64,000 bases of DNA, taken from Symsagittifera roscoffensis. Taxonomy: Eukaryota; Xenacoelomorpha; Acoela; Convolutidae. Every line of letters starts with the position of its first letter. Positions within the stretch are counted from its first letter, which is position 1. A model generated the notes under the pieces. The model made no database searches. It was given only the letters and a program-made list of their open reading frames with translations, and had not been told where the DNA came from. Where the stretch lies: the NCBI RefSeq assembly GCF_963678635.1, contig NC_087064.1, positions 12,803,989-12,867,988 of the forward strand, in the 5' to 3' direction. Below, piece after piece: positions 48,801 through 58,200 of this stretch. The translations under genes and the position numbers were made by a program.

Positions 48801-50655
48801 TGACATTGAGTTTAATTGAAAGAACGGGTAGTAGATATCTCCTCTGCATAAGCGGCTAATCTTTTAATTTAGTAGAGAAACCACTAAGATTTTTGGTGAA
48901 GTCTAGTTTTTGAAAATTATGCATTTCATCCCGCATCAGTTCTTAGTGGGCAGTTTCTTTTCTAGGGAATCCGATTGGTTTCACTTCAACCCTGGCTTTG
49001 TGGGCATGTACCTCATCAAGTACCCTAAAGAGAACATCAATCTCTTGAAAGACGCTATTGTACAATCTCCCAATGGAGAAATCTTATCAGCCGAAAGTCG
49101 TGCCTGTGTATTGTTCGAAATGCTGCGCCTCGCTACCTCGGGGGAAATTCCTGTCACAGATTTGCTGGAGTTCTTATGTGTGTTTAAGCAAGATAGCCAT
49201 TACCTTATATGGCATTGTGTGATAGCTGTGTTCAAATCTTTGAGTGGCTTCTTCTACGGGTCTGGCTGCGACCAGGAAAAGTTGAAGAAATTCAAATTGG
49301 GAATTTTGGAGAATATAATAACCAAATGCGGATTCGAAGAAATGACCAAGAAGTACGTATCTCGATGATTTCTTTAAAAATGTTGAGATTAAGTTTCGAA
49401 AATGATGCATTACGATACGTTTTCTATTTTTGATTTTCGATCGCAGATTGATCAACTTTGATATAAACTACAGAAACCGAACTGTCCAATTCAAACTGCT
49501 TGTTTCTAGTAAGAACTCGCATTTGGCCGGCTTGCTTTGCACGATGATTCTGAATGAGTTGGGAAGTATTGGGCACCCAGAGACAGTAGATGAGTGCAGA
49601 AAACTTTTCACGAAGAAGGTCACGCTCGGAGAATCGATCCCGGTTCAATTGAGGGAAACCGTTCTAAAAACTGTGGCTATTAACACAACTAGCGTAGAAG
49701 ATCTGGATGCACTTATTGAACTTTATGATCAGGCTTCTTCGGCGGATGAGCGCAAGAGCGTTGCAGTGGCACTGGGATGTATGCAAACCGAAGAACTGGC
49801 GAAGAAGTCGATTGAGTTTGTAATGTCTCCTAGCTGTCAGATAGAAAGCAACCAAGTCTCCTTTTTCCGTGGTTTCGCCTACTCATACCAACTAGGAGAT
49901 TTCTTGATTAAATACTGCGCGGTAAGAAAATGTTCGGTTGCAACGTAGTTGCAAAGTTTGTATATCATTGGGTGCCGAATTGGTAGAGTTAACAGTCTGA
50001 ACCTCATCTGTCTATAATGTTTGTGTCCGGGCAATTTTTCTGTTTCTCTTTTTGTACCTGAAATAGTGCGAAGCGCTGCTCCTTTTTGTGCAATGACTCG
50101 TTGATGAAGACAATTTTGAAACGTTTAATCAGCCATCAAAGGTTTTTGGAAACTGTCTTAAAACCCCGATCACTATTCCGGAAACTGGGCCTTTCAAATT
50201 TTGAAGATCGCTTTTCAACTGCATATAGTCAATGGAAGGAGAATAACGCTCTCCAATAACTAAATTGTTATTGCCTGGAATAATGAGGTTCACTTAGTTT
50301 AAAAATGGATTTAATTTTCCATCGGAATTTTGTTAATTACCCATTAATCATTTTTTGAGCTTGTCCTAGAAGTAATCTGCAAGCTTACAACTGTCTATTT
50401 TGGCAGGATAACTTCGAGAAAATCTGTGAATGGAGCGGAGGCATGAAGTCTTTTTCGCTCTCAAGAGTACTAGCAGCATGCACTAGTCCCTTCTACAAAC
50501 TGAATCAACTAGCACCGGCAGAAAGAATGGTAAAGAATTACAAACTGGAAATGTTCAGGAGACGATTTGAGCAAAACAAAGAAACTGTGTCCATAAGGGA
50601 AACCCAGATAAAAAGAGACGGAGAGGAATTGAGACAGTTCATTGACAAGTTTTGA
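30850..50655 (+). CDS. NPEPPS: Puromycin-sensitive aminopeptidase-like M1 metallopeptidase, thirteen coding exons
   Basis: Exons: 30850-30969, 33252-33365, 33581-33678, 34617-34821, 38832-38963, 39234-39350, 39629-39812, 43575-43732, 47251-47414, 48050-48325, 48966-49352, 49447-49921 and 50407-50655. All phases match, giving 892 aa. It lacks a signal peptide or membrane anchor, so it is cytosolic, as for the puromycin-sensitive type. The substrate-anchoring motif GAMEN lies at 264-268. The zinc site HELSH (300-304) is followed after 18 residues by Glu323 (HEXXH-X18-E). Tyr386 in TISYDKG is the expected transition-state tyrosine. The C-terminal helical domain (from about 540) includes [12 protein letters not shown]. 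It removes N-terminal residues from peptides after proteasomal cleavage. The length is slightly shorter than vertebrate NPEPPS without its leader. Introns reach 4 kb and hold hAT MITEs, SINEs, a LINE fragment and family A to C repeats. It could also be a paralogue of the same subfamily. Confidence 0.94.
31177..31555 (+). mobile_element. hAT-type MITE, copy 1
   Basis: It begins CAGGGGGAGGATTTAGG and ends ATCCGCCCCTG, terminal inverted repeats shared with three other copies in this window. It is flanked by GTTAAACT (31,169-31,176) and ATTAAACT (31,556-31,563), an 8-bp target duplication with one change. It is 379 bp with no ORF and G/C runs near the ends. It lies in intron 1 of the aminopeptidase gene. 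Confidence 0.9.
32290..33165 (+). repeat. Dispersed repeat family A, copies 3a and 3b with 3' tail
   Basis: Two family A units lie in tandem (starting about 32,300 and 32,570). They end with CCAACTGTTTGTTGGC near 32,994 and a tail GCAAAGCGCCGCTTTGCC near 33,140. That tail also ends SINE copies elsewhere in the window. It lies in intron 1 of the aminopeptidase gene. Confidence 0.75.
35560..36245 (+). repeat. Repeat family B, two or more degenerate units
   Basis: Units share the order: AAATCTGA or TCCGCCATT, GTTCAGTTGAAACAACGGGTAG (near 35,735), then TCTCTTACAGAAGCGGC or TCTCCCTTACAAAAGCGCC, then GAGAAACAAC and GCATTTCATCCCGCAT. A third copy with the same order is at 48,640-48,945. No ORF is present. 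It lies in intron 4 of the aminopeptidase gene. Confidence 0.65.
36312..36570 (+). mobile_element. hAT-type MITE, copy 2
   Basis: Terminal inverted repeats CAGGGGCGGATCTAGG and AAATCCGCCCCTG are flanked by perfect 8-bp target duplications ATGTAATT (36,304-36,311 and 36,571-36,578). It is 259 bp, a shorter version of copy 3 lacking the CGCGCGCTCCCC inner part. It lies in intron 4 of the aminopeptidase gene. Confidence 0.95.
36841..37020 (+). repeat. tRNA-headed SINE, family S2, copy 1
   Basis: The head GCGTGCGTGGCTGAGTTATT contains an A-box-like TGGCTGAGT, a CTCATAA loop (CAT anticodon, Met-like) and a B-box-like AGATCGAATCC. The body contains TTTTTCTAATTCGAGG and TTTGTCGTGTTCTCGCTAGTG. Damage in the stems rules out a working tRNA. 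It is closely similar to 40,231-40,400. Confidence 0.75.
37915..38060 (-). repeat. Dispersed repeat family C, copy 2
   Basis: On the minus strand it contains CGATTCACGACTGAGAGGTC and the adjoining TTTATGATACC, matching the TCACGACTGAAAGGTCTTTATG part of copy 1 at about 22,840. It abuts hAT MITE copy 3. Confidence 0.5.
38263..38695 (+). mobile_element. hAT-type MITE, copy 3 (longest)
   Basis: Terminal inverted repeats CAGGGGCGGATCTAGG and CTAAATCCGCCCCTG are flanked by perfect 8-bp duplications ATTTAAAT (38,255-38,262 and 38,696-38,703). It is 433 bp with no transposase. Inner parts shared with copy 4 include GCGCGCGCTCCCC, GGCGCCGAAGGCGCC and GACCCTTTGGGTCGGC. It lies in intron 4 of the aminopeptidase gene, about 140 bp before exon 5. 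Confidence 0.96.
39845..40062 (+). repeat. Family A 3' part with shared tail
   Basis: It contains GAATTTCGAAAGTTGAGATT, CATTGACTCTTTTCCAATAG, then GCTGGTGTTAG repeated, and the tail GCAAGGCGCAGCTTCGCCTC (about 40,029-40,050). It is only the 3' end of the family A unit. Confidence 0.55.
40231..40400 (+). repeat. tRNA-headed SINE, family S2, copy 2
   Basis: The head GCGTCCGTGGCTGAGTGGTT has a good A box and a foldable anticodon arm with loop CTCATAA (CAT). The B-box region is AGATCGAATCC and the body TTTTGTCGTGTTATCGGTAG. The end GCGAAGCGAAGC, then CTCTGTGT, is the tail also seen after family A units. It lies in intron 7 of the aminopeptidase gene. Confidence 0.8.
40740..40976 (-). repeat. tRNA-headed SINE, family S1, copy 2
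   Basis: The minus-strand head GGGAGCGGTGGTAAAGTGG has a B-box-like GGATGTACGAGGCGC. The body matches 27,800-28,038 throughout. It lies immediately 3' of the LINE fragment in the same orientation, so it either inserted at the LINE end or was mobilised with it. Confidence 0.8.
40985..42945 (-). mobile_element. Truncated, decayed LINE (non-LTR retrotransposon) fragment
   Basis: Minus-strand frames encode reverse transcriptase parts in order. These are a pre-RT segment [16 protein letters not shown] (about 42,500), [15 protein letters not shown] and NYRGISLF (about 42,330), [12 protein letters not shown] (about 42,080), the catalytic FADD (about 41,810), a [10 protein letters not shown] region (about 41,610), and the C-terminal [13 protein letters not shown] (about 41,280). 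The pieces lie in different frames with stops, so the element is dead. The endonuclease part is missing. The C-terminal motif suggests an RTE-, Jockey- or CR1-like clade, which I cannot decide. It lies antisense in intron 7 of the aminopeptidase gene. Confidence 0.9.
43755..44200 (+). repeat. Dispersed repeat family A, copy 4
   Basis: It starts within 25 bp of the splice donor of aminopeptidase exon 8 (AGAGTCATGAACGTCGTGAA). It continues with GGAAGGCAAGCTCCACTATC, TTCTCAAATTGGGTTAATTT, CAAAGAGGTTAAAGGG, and ends near AACTGTTTGTTGGCTC. Confidence 0.85.
45430..46145 (+). repeat. Dispersed repeat family A, copy 5 (diverged), with tail
   Basis: It carries recognisable family A pieces: TCACGAAAAGTCTTAAAATG, GGCGCAAAAAGTGACCGATT, CATTGACTCTTTACC and AATTGTCTGTTGGATC. 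The tail GAGCGAAGTATCGCTTTGCC lies near 46,120. Confidence 0.6.
46370..46580 (-). repeat. Dispersed repeat family C, copy 3
   Basis: It contains GTTGTTCCGACCTTTG, GACTTTGTATTCGGGTGTGT and CCCTTTCAGTCGTGA, the reverse complement order of copy 1. A near match of the outer end (GAGTGATATATCATATTATA) recurs inverted at about 47,905-47,935. Confidence 0.6.
47088..47195 (+). repeat. SINE remnant with tRNA-like head and shared tail
   Basis: The sequence TTGGCTACATCGTTGAGGC, then GAGTTCGAAACTAGC (B-box like), leads to TTGTATTTGCGAAGTGCTGCTTCGCC. The last part is the tail shared with family A and S2 elements. It lies just before aminopeptidase exon 9. Confidence 0.5.
47780..47935 (+). repeat. Dispersed repeat family C, copy 4
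   Basis: It contains CAAACCAGTTTTTTCTTGAC, ACTGGGAAATTT and TCACGACTGAAAGGG, parallel to copy 1 at 22,770-22,870. Confidence 0.6.
48640..48945 (+). repeat. Repeat family B, copy 3
   Basis: It contains AACTGCCAAATCTGAGATTC, GAAAGAACGGGTAGTAGATA, TCTCCTCTGCATAAGCGGC, AGAGAAACCACTAAG and GCATTTCATCCCGCATCAG. It ends 20 bp before aminopeptidase exon 11, so its last part serves as the intron's acceptor region. Confidence 0.65.
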
Positions 50656-51418
50656 TGGAAGGAATGTTGTTGGCATATACTGGCACTAAACCAATAATAT
50701 AAACGTGCAACCGTGTAATTGAAAAAAATTGATCTAGAAAAATTTTCGATTGGAAAGCAGACCAAGAAAACGTACAGTTATCTACACCGTTTTCTATGCG
50801 ATGCATGTTTTCCGATGCGACTTAGCTCTGATGAAACTTTTTTTCTCTTAAATTTTTTCCTGATTAAATGTTAATGAACGAACTGAAGAAACTTATCTCG
50901 GTCGTGTTGTTTTTTTTTCACTTGAAAATTACTTTTTTTCGAGGTTTGACTTCTGTTTTCCGGGTAAGTTGCCTTCAGTGTAATTGCTAAACGGATGATA
51001 AATTACAACCCACATTGAGAAAACTGCAAGTGGCGCGCAGAATCATATTTTCCTCAAAAATTGACATCAGTTTCTAGATTTCTCAACGGAAAAAAGTGTT
51101 TTGTTCTTATTTTTCCAAATGGGGTTAACATTATCAAGAACTGAAAATCATAGAAGTTTCTTTCAATTCCATTAGTTCTGAGGTTTTTGCTTTTTCTTTG
51201 AAATTCGAAGTTGAAAATTTTTCAAACGTTTTTTCATTTTTTTGTTCTCATTGAGGTCATTGACACGTTTCCAATTGTCCATCTGCCATGTTGTGATATG
51301 TATGATTTATATAGCAGACGAGGTTTGGATTTCTATTATAATTTTCAAGTTATCACTTTGAAACGTTAAACTCTCTCCCACAAAACGCTTCACATTGCGT
51401 GAACATCAGTTTTTACTT

Positions 51419-51443
51419 CGAGAGAGAGAGAGAGAGAGAGAGG
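51419..51443 (+). repeat. (GA)n microsatellite with adjoining purine tract
   Basis: About 12 AG units are followed by AGGGAGGGGGGAGGGAATG. A second purine-rich tract (GAGGGAGGGGGGAGGGAGTG) lies at about 51,623-51,665. Confidence 0.9.
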
Positions 51444-51934
51444 GAGGGGGGAGGGAATGAAATGCGATAAATGGAATGAAGAAAGATTGTTAACTTTGGG
51501 CTCAAACCCCATTATCTCAGTTTTGCAAACAAATCCGGACAAAGTTTTAATGTTTATTGGCCGAACAGGACGTTTACGTCCCTCATATCATCTATGACGA
51601 GCTCCATCAACAACAACAACAAGAGAGGGAGGGGGGAGGGAGTGAGTGAGGGAGAGGAGGGAATGGAGGGTTGATAGTTCTCTCCTGAAAAACTAACTAC
51701 AGATAGTGAAAAGTGTCATATTAAGACCCGGGTGTTCCTGATAAATGCTTGAAACCACATACTGATGTTATCATAGAGGATATTTGAGAATATTCGCTCC
51801 CGGCCGATGTGACATATTGGTTTTACTTGAAAATAAGTTTTTAATATAAAGTGGTGCTTGAAAGCATTCATTCGAGAGAGTATAAACGAAATTTGCAGTT
51901 ACCTGTGTCCACTAGTGCATGAAGGTTGATCGGT

Positions 51935-52290
51935 TTTTAAGTATCGACGAACGTATGGAAGACTCCTTTATAGTAAAAGTCTTAAAAATTCGTTCACGCT
52001 CGAATTTGATTGTTTGCGGTTTGACTTACGATTCTTTTTTAAATTCAGTTCATTTCCTTTGTTAAAAGGAAGGCAAACTCCACTATCGAACAGCAAAAGT
52101 GTAAATGTCAACTTGATCGACATCTAGTTACGAATGTGGATTTAACTTTTCAGATTTCCAAGCGGAAGAAAATTTGGAAATTCAAAGAATTCTAAGGCCA
52201 TATTTTTCTTATTTCACCTTATAGAGTTGATTTTTATGTATTATCGCGAGTGTTTGCAAAGCACAGGTTTGTCTCTGTGTTCAACTGTCT
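51935..52290 (+). repeat. Dispersed repeat family A, copy 6, fused to an S2-type tail
   Basis: It runs from AAGTATCGACGAACGTATGG through GGAAGGCAAACTCCACTATC to AAAGAATTCTAAGGCC. It then passes into the S2 SINE body (GAGTTGATTTTTATGTATTA, TCGCGAGTGTTTGCAAAGCA) and ends CTCTGTG. Confidence 0.7.
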
Positions 52291-52724
52291 GTTTTTAACT
52301 TTGTTTTTGTGAGTTGCAAACTTTTTGGTGTCGCTTTTTTACAATCGCATGGATGTAGATGAACTCAAAAGCTGTATTTTGTCATTCTTGCTCAGGAAAA
52401 TGTTCTTGCTTCGTTCTACCCACTCAGTCAAAGTCACTTTCAAGCATTCAAAAACACTTTAAATGTTCAAATTTTTATCGGTTAGGTAGCTCTGCTAAAG
52501 CCGGCATTGCTTAGATGTTTTAATTTGAAATAAATTTCAATTTTCAAGATTTTAAATAATTGTTTAGCAGTCTCACGCATTTTTTTTGCATTTGTTCCGC
52601 TGACTTGCTTTGCCTCTTGCCAAAACATACCATGCAACAAAAACAGCATGCATGTAATTTTTCAGCGAATTGTAAGAATTACTTTTCAAATGGAATTGTA
52701 CTTGGTGACTGTGTATCATTTCAG

Positions 52725-52989
52725 ATGGCGCATGACTCATCCTCTATCTACAGTTTCATCAACAGCGAAATCTCAACTGCTTCATGCCAATCACAGGTAA
52801 ATTGTTTTAAATTTTTGTTAAGCTTCATTTTTTTTGTAAATAGAGGATGTTGATATACGACATAAAAGGTACATATTTGATCCTGAAACCAGACATATAG
52901 GATCAATTAATAATTTCAGACCTAGTCATTAAGAACCATTCTTTTCAAGTCATTGTATTTTCAGTGGCCGAATTACAACAACAGAATAG
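52725..52989 (+). CDS. Candidate pair of small coding exons, unknown product
   Basis: A stretch 52,725-52,796 starts ATGGCGCATGAC right after TTTCAG and ends CAG/GTAAAT. It codes for 24 residues (MAHDSSSIYSF...). A second, 52,965-52,989, lies between TTTTCAG and GTTGGT and continues in phase (WPNYNNRI). A third possible continuation begins at 53,119 but meets a stop after 12 residues. The splice borders and Ser-rich open frame suggest the start of a gene, but there is no family match and the rest is not found. It may be chance. Confidence 0.2.
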
Positions 52990-53744
52990 GTTGGTAATCT
53001 ACAGAAGTCGAAGAGTTCAATAGTCTATTCTTGTCTGCTTTGTCTTTTCTATCACACTCTGTTCCTTAACCTTTTCTGATTTAATCACGTTTGATTTTGA
53101 TTGTCTATCCTTAACAGGCTGTGTCCTAATTTCTTCTGGGGTGTGGATTATTTGAGAGTTAAGTTGTGGGATGTATGTATCTTTATCTCAAATCCGCAGA
53201 AAAACTCTGGCTCCATAAATAATCTGGCTATAAATGAAACAGCCGCTGGATTACATTGGCCCCCTTCTAAAAACTCTCCGCGTCTGCAGATGGAGTCCAA
53301 GAGCTTTACAAGACCTTAAAGATCTACTGCATTTTTTAATAATTACGCCAAAACGAAGTAGACTCAAAACCTATTTCTGTTAATTATTGTCGCTCTTTAT
53401 TGGAGTAACATGTAGTTGAGGCTCTTCTACCTTTCTATCACACCATGTGTAAGCTTCAATTTTACGGTGCAAATATTGGTTTTAATAAGTTGTATAAAAG
53501 GGCAATTTGTGCTGTAGTTGGACAGGTAACCGACTTACCGTAGTTTTATGACAATTGGTCAAGGTGAAAAAAAATTGACTGTAAAAATCGGAATTCGCGG
53601 AAACGGTTGAAGATCCCTGTTATTATTTGCGATAGCGCAGAAGCATTTTTCAGAAGCATTTGATATCATCCGCCGCGAAACAAGGCATCGAAAAATAAGT
53701 CGATCTATTTTTTATGTAATTTGTTTTTATTTTTCAGGAAAACT

Positions 53745-53980
53745 TTTTAAGTGTCAATGAACGTCGTGTGCTTTTTTTAAGGTCGTGTGCTTTCTGATTT
53801 TTTTTCACGATTAATTAAAGTTGTCCACACTCAAATTTGATTTTCAACTTCGCTTCAAATTCAACTGGTAAACGGAAGCTAAATTACACTCCGCAGTAAG
53901 AAAATAGCAAATGACGCCATGAAACGTGATTGGTTTTTATTTCAGAGTTTCCAGTGAAAAAAAAAATTATGGTTTGATAA
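53745..53980 (+). repeat. Dispersed repeat family A, copy 7 (decayed)
   Basis: It contains AAGTGTCAATGAACGTCGTG, TTCACGATTAATTAAAGTTG, CAACTGGTAAACGGAAGC and GATTTCCAGTG-like pieces of family A. It matches less well than the other copies. Confidence 0.45.
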
Positions 53981-54314
53981 CTTGGTTCGTAATCAAGTGA
54001 AAGTAAGCGCTTGATTCTTTTGAATACTTTTGTTCGGTTTTGGTATCAGCGTGGACTTGGGCTTTTCTGAAGTTTCAATCTTTTTCATTGAAGTGGAAGT
54101 CATTTAGGTTAGTTTTTAGGATTGTGCGGGTAATTTAGTTTCATGAATTTATTTTAATTTTTTTTGGATTAAAATATTTTTTTTTGTTTTTTTTTTCATA
54201 TACGATTTTGCAACTTACCGAGAGTAGATTTTGCTTGGCTTGCATTAGTTTTTAAATCCATTTTTAGCCGGCAACTTTCAAAAAGCTCTCGTGTAAAAGA
54301 AGTAGTTTCCCTTC

Positions 54315-55075
54315 ACTTCGGATAATTAAGTGAGTACTCTTATATAGGTGCTGCTGATTTTTTTTGTTTTTTTTTTCCAGTTGTTCGCGCTCAGTTTTGA
54401 TTTTTCGCGGTTTGACTTGTGATTTCTTTTTAAGTTCAGTGCATATCCATTGTTAAAAGGAAGGCAATTTAACAAAAAAGTGTCCATTATAAATTGTTCT
54501 TATAATTCAAAGAGCTTTAAGGCCATCTATTATTTTTTTTTCTTCGAAATTCAAAAGGTGAAGTCTCTTGAAAAAACAAGTCAGTTTTTTTATTTTCCAA
54601 CTGTTAGTTGGCAATGTTTCACTTTGGATGGGTCGGAAAAACTTTCAGAACGTATGAAATTTTTTATGACAGCAGTTTTGTTTTCGACTCAACAGGTTTC
54701 GACCCAAATTTTTGTCGCCTTAGTTGCCACTCGATCATTGATTCTCAATGCTTGTTAAGGCTGTTTATGAAAGGCAAAGAATTTTTTTAGATGTTTTTTC
54801 GATTTATTTCAATTAATTTTTTCAGCTTCATTGATCAAAACAAAATCCATTTCATTATAATTTTTTCACTTTGTTCGGTTTTACTTCATATTCGAAATTT
54901 CACTTTCTACGTCTGTCATTTTCTTTTTTTTAATTTAAATTATCCGAAAGAAATGAATGGTGCTTTGTGTCTGCAATTATATGAAATTATGATTTCAACT
55001 CATTAGCTGAACAATCGAATGTTTTTCTGTATCGCAAGTGGTGCAAAGCTCAGCTTCGCTTCTATGTGCAAACTC
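54315..55075 (+). repeat. Dispersed repeat family A, copy 8, extended 3' version
   Basis: After the family A body (TTCGCGGTTTGACTTGTGAT, AAAGAGCTTTAAGGCCAT) it continues with ACTTTGGATGGGTCGG, CGTATGAAATTTTTTATGAC and GCTTGTTAAGGCTGTTTATG. It ends with the tail GCAAAGCTCAGCTTCGCTTC near 55,045. The extension is shared with 58,330-58,495. Confidence 0.75.
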
Positions 55076-55290
55076 GTATTTGCTTTTAGAGTAAATGGGT
55101 TCTCCTCGTTTGTTTTTAAATGGAATATTATTTTAAATGGAAAGGTCAAATTAGCGGTAAAAGATCAGTTTTTTTGCCGTGTTTAATTACCGTGCTTAAA
55201 CCTCTTTAGATTAGCATTATAGTAGCATGTAGAAAGTTTTCGACAAATATTTCCCTCTTGAACTGAACATAAGCTTGTGATTTGAGTGAT

Positions 55291-58200
55291 TTAATACTTA
55301 TTTGGCGCCATTACCAGCATTGCACAAGCAAGCACCGTTTTTAACATTAGAGCTTTTCTCTTTGGAAGCAAATAGTCAGTTCCTACAGTGGTCAAACCAT
55401 CGGTCGAAATTCTGTTCAGTGTTTTCTTCTCGGTCTCAAGTTTGCCCAATTGAAACTTGGACAAATCGTCGGTTTTGATGAACGAAGCGAACATGGAAGT
55501 GGTAATATCGTTCACAATTTTGTCGGATTCAGTTGGGTCAAACAAGTGTGATTTCTTCTCAGCCAAGTTGAACAGAAATATGATGTCTAGCGAGTGAAAA
55601 GATCCAAAATGTAAAGGCACTTCGGCTTCTGGGAAGCTCAGCTCGTGTCTCGTTGGGCATTTGTAGTCGAATAAGTACACGTAGACGGGCAGGTCGGGTG
55701 AGTTTACAACTTCATCAAGTAGCTCTCTGAGCGGCTGGTAGAACAGTTTTTCTCCGAATAGTTCTCCGACAACTTGTCGGCTCCTAAAGCAAAGTATTCA
55801 CTACTACTCCTGAAAGAAACAAAAAGTAAATGAGTAAGAGGAGAACACTGCAAGACATGAAGCCATGACATAAAATGAAGCAAAACTACGAAAAGTCTAG
55901 CAGGATAATTTACAGCTACAAATCTAATTTTACAGCTAAAGTTACAACGTAACGCGGCTATTTCAAAAGACTCCTAGTTTTTTACATATATCAATATTCT
56001 TTACCGTTGACCTGGTCCTAATTGACTTTAACAAAGCGCAATCAACATGGGGCACTTAGCATAGTGGTAAGGCGTTCACTTTAGAATCGTCAGATCGTGT
56101 AATCGATCCCATGCCATGGCAATGATAGTGTGTGAGGACGAGCTCTCACTTGACCTCTAGCTTCAGGTCTACCACAACCTGACCAAATTTGGCTGCAAAA
56201 GTGGTACCACGTGAAAGTTCTAGACGCACAAAAACGGCCTTGAGTCGCAAAAAAGAGCTTCGCTCAACAAAATAACACAGTCTGGAATGTGGGGAAATAA
56301 TACAAACGGACTATCCTCGACAGGACTGTTAAGGCCTACTGATAGCTCCTCTGCGATTCGCAGGAACTACAATTATTATTATTATTATTATATATAGAAC
56401 GGCGAAAAAACTGCTCTTGCTTTCGTTTTATTTGAGATTTGAGAATTTTCAAATCTTATCGTTGACTATAATTGTTAAGGGTATCAGTAGAATTAGGGAG
56501 CAGACATTAAAATCATACCAAGTGGATCTGCCGGGGTCCTCTCTTGGGAACAGGATGTCGCAAAACATGCTCCCCTCCGCTGACGCTACTCCGAGCAGAA
56601 GTGGTTTATTGTGCGTCAGTCGAGTAGTTGAGGGCAGCTTCTCGTCATCAAACTCGTCAACTGGAGAGAAACTCACCCTTGGGTTTCTCATAGTGTCTGT
56701 TAGGAATTGCTGTAGTGAAAATATTAAATTCAAAATTCAAGCAATGTTGCTTCATTATCGCGATAGATTAAAAAAATGCATCATTCAAGACCTGTTTAGA
56801 TTTCGAAGTTATGAAATAGCTAGAAAACATTTGTCCAACCTACTTCTGTGCTCGTATGAGCTATTCGGAAATTTGGTAACAGTTTTTCAGTACAATTAAG
56901 AAAAAATTTGCGATTGAATTGATTTTAAACATGAATTTTGTCTTTCCTTGATTCTATCCTCGGACAAAGACAAGAGAAATTCTCGTATTTGCTCGGGTGT
57001 CGGGTGTTTTGGGCCTCCCAGCATCTTTATGGCCTTAAGAGTTTTCTTGTAGTGACCTGCTTTCGCAGCACGACTCCATGTTTTGTTAATGGTTCCACTT
57101 GATGGTACTGCACGAGCGAAGTACTGGCAGCTTTCCGGTGACAAAGTGTGATAATGGACACTAGCACCTCCTGTATATAATGGTATAAAGTTAATAACTG
57201 AAGAACAAGGTCAAAAGTCTACGTGAAATGCTAACTTGATATTTGAAACCAAGCCCACCTGATAGAAAATTGAGAAGCTGAAACAATTCTAGCAAATTTT
57301 CAAGATTGAGTTTTAGTCTTTAAGAGTTGTTTCTATCTTTATACATACAGTGCTGATTTAAATTTTCCGCTGATTTAAATTATAAAACCAAGAAAATTTA
57401 AAAAATTCAAACAAGTTTTTTTTTTCAATTTGGGACCAATTTGCTTAGACTAATAGCAGAATTAATTTGGTGCAATTTATTTTGCGAATTTTGGAACCAA
57501 AATTTTACACCAAAAGTATGTTATTTGGGTATTTTTAAGTTAATCAAATATTACGCTTAAACTAGCAAGGTAATTGAATATATATGAAAAACTCTGAATT
57601 TACAAGTAATGAACAAAAGAGTAATGTTCATATATATCAAAAGGGGCCTCGTACGTAGCGCAACAACGTTTTAAAAAGGTAAAACCTCCAAAAATTGTAT
57701 AAGAGAAAATAATTTTGTTTGATAATTAAAAAAATGTTCATTTTCCCTTTTGTAAACGCCTTTATAAAATCTGATTTTAAGCTTTTATGAAGACTGATTT
57801 AAGAATTTATGAAGTCTGATTTTAAGCTTTTTTTCTTTTTTTTATCGTTTTTTTTAAGTATTTAAACAGTTTCAGTTTATCTTATTTTGATTTAGTGGAC
57901 TTATATTGCGTGGTTTAGAGGGCAAATTATATCTATATGCGATTGTGTGCTTAAGAGTAATGAACGTAGTGGGTACATATATGGTCTTGCTGATTTTTTT
58001 TTTGCAGGAAAAAGTCTTAAAATTTGTTCACGATCAGTTTTGATTTGTCGCGGTTTGACTGGTGATTGCTTTTTAAGTTCAGTGCATTTCCATTGGTAAA
58101 AGGAAGGCAATTGGAAATTAATTATCAGATTTCCCAGCGAAATAAAAGTTTTGTATTGATCAAGTTTTCTCAAATTGGGTGAATTTTAACAAAAAGTGTC

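Larger units (their letters stand above)
50656..55290. other. Intergenic region between aminopeptidase and carboxylesterase genes
   Basis: The two genes converge here. The region holds decayed family A copies (about 50,870-51,290, 51,935-52,290, 53,745-53,980, 54,315-55,075), a GA microsatellite, and a few stretches with exon-like borders (listed). No AATAAA is seen just after either stop codon. Confidence 0.6.

Noticed and set aside
53101-53319. 72-codon frame as a gene or exon
   Set aside because: There is an acceptor-like site, but the in-phase continuation from the nearest candidate exon stops after 12 codons; no family match.
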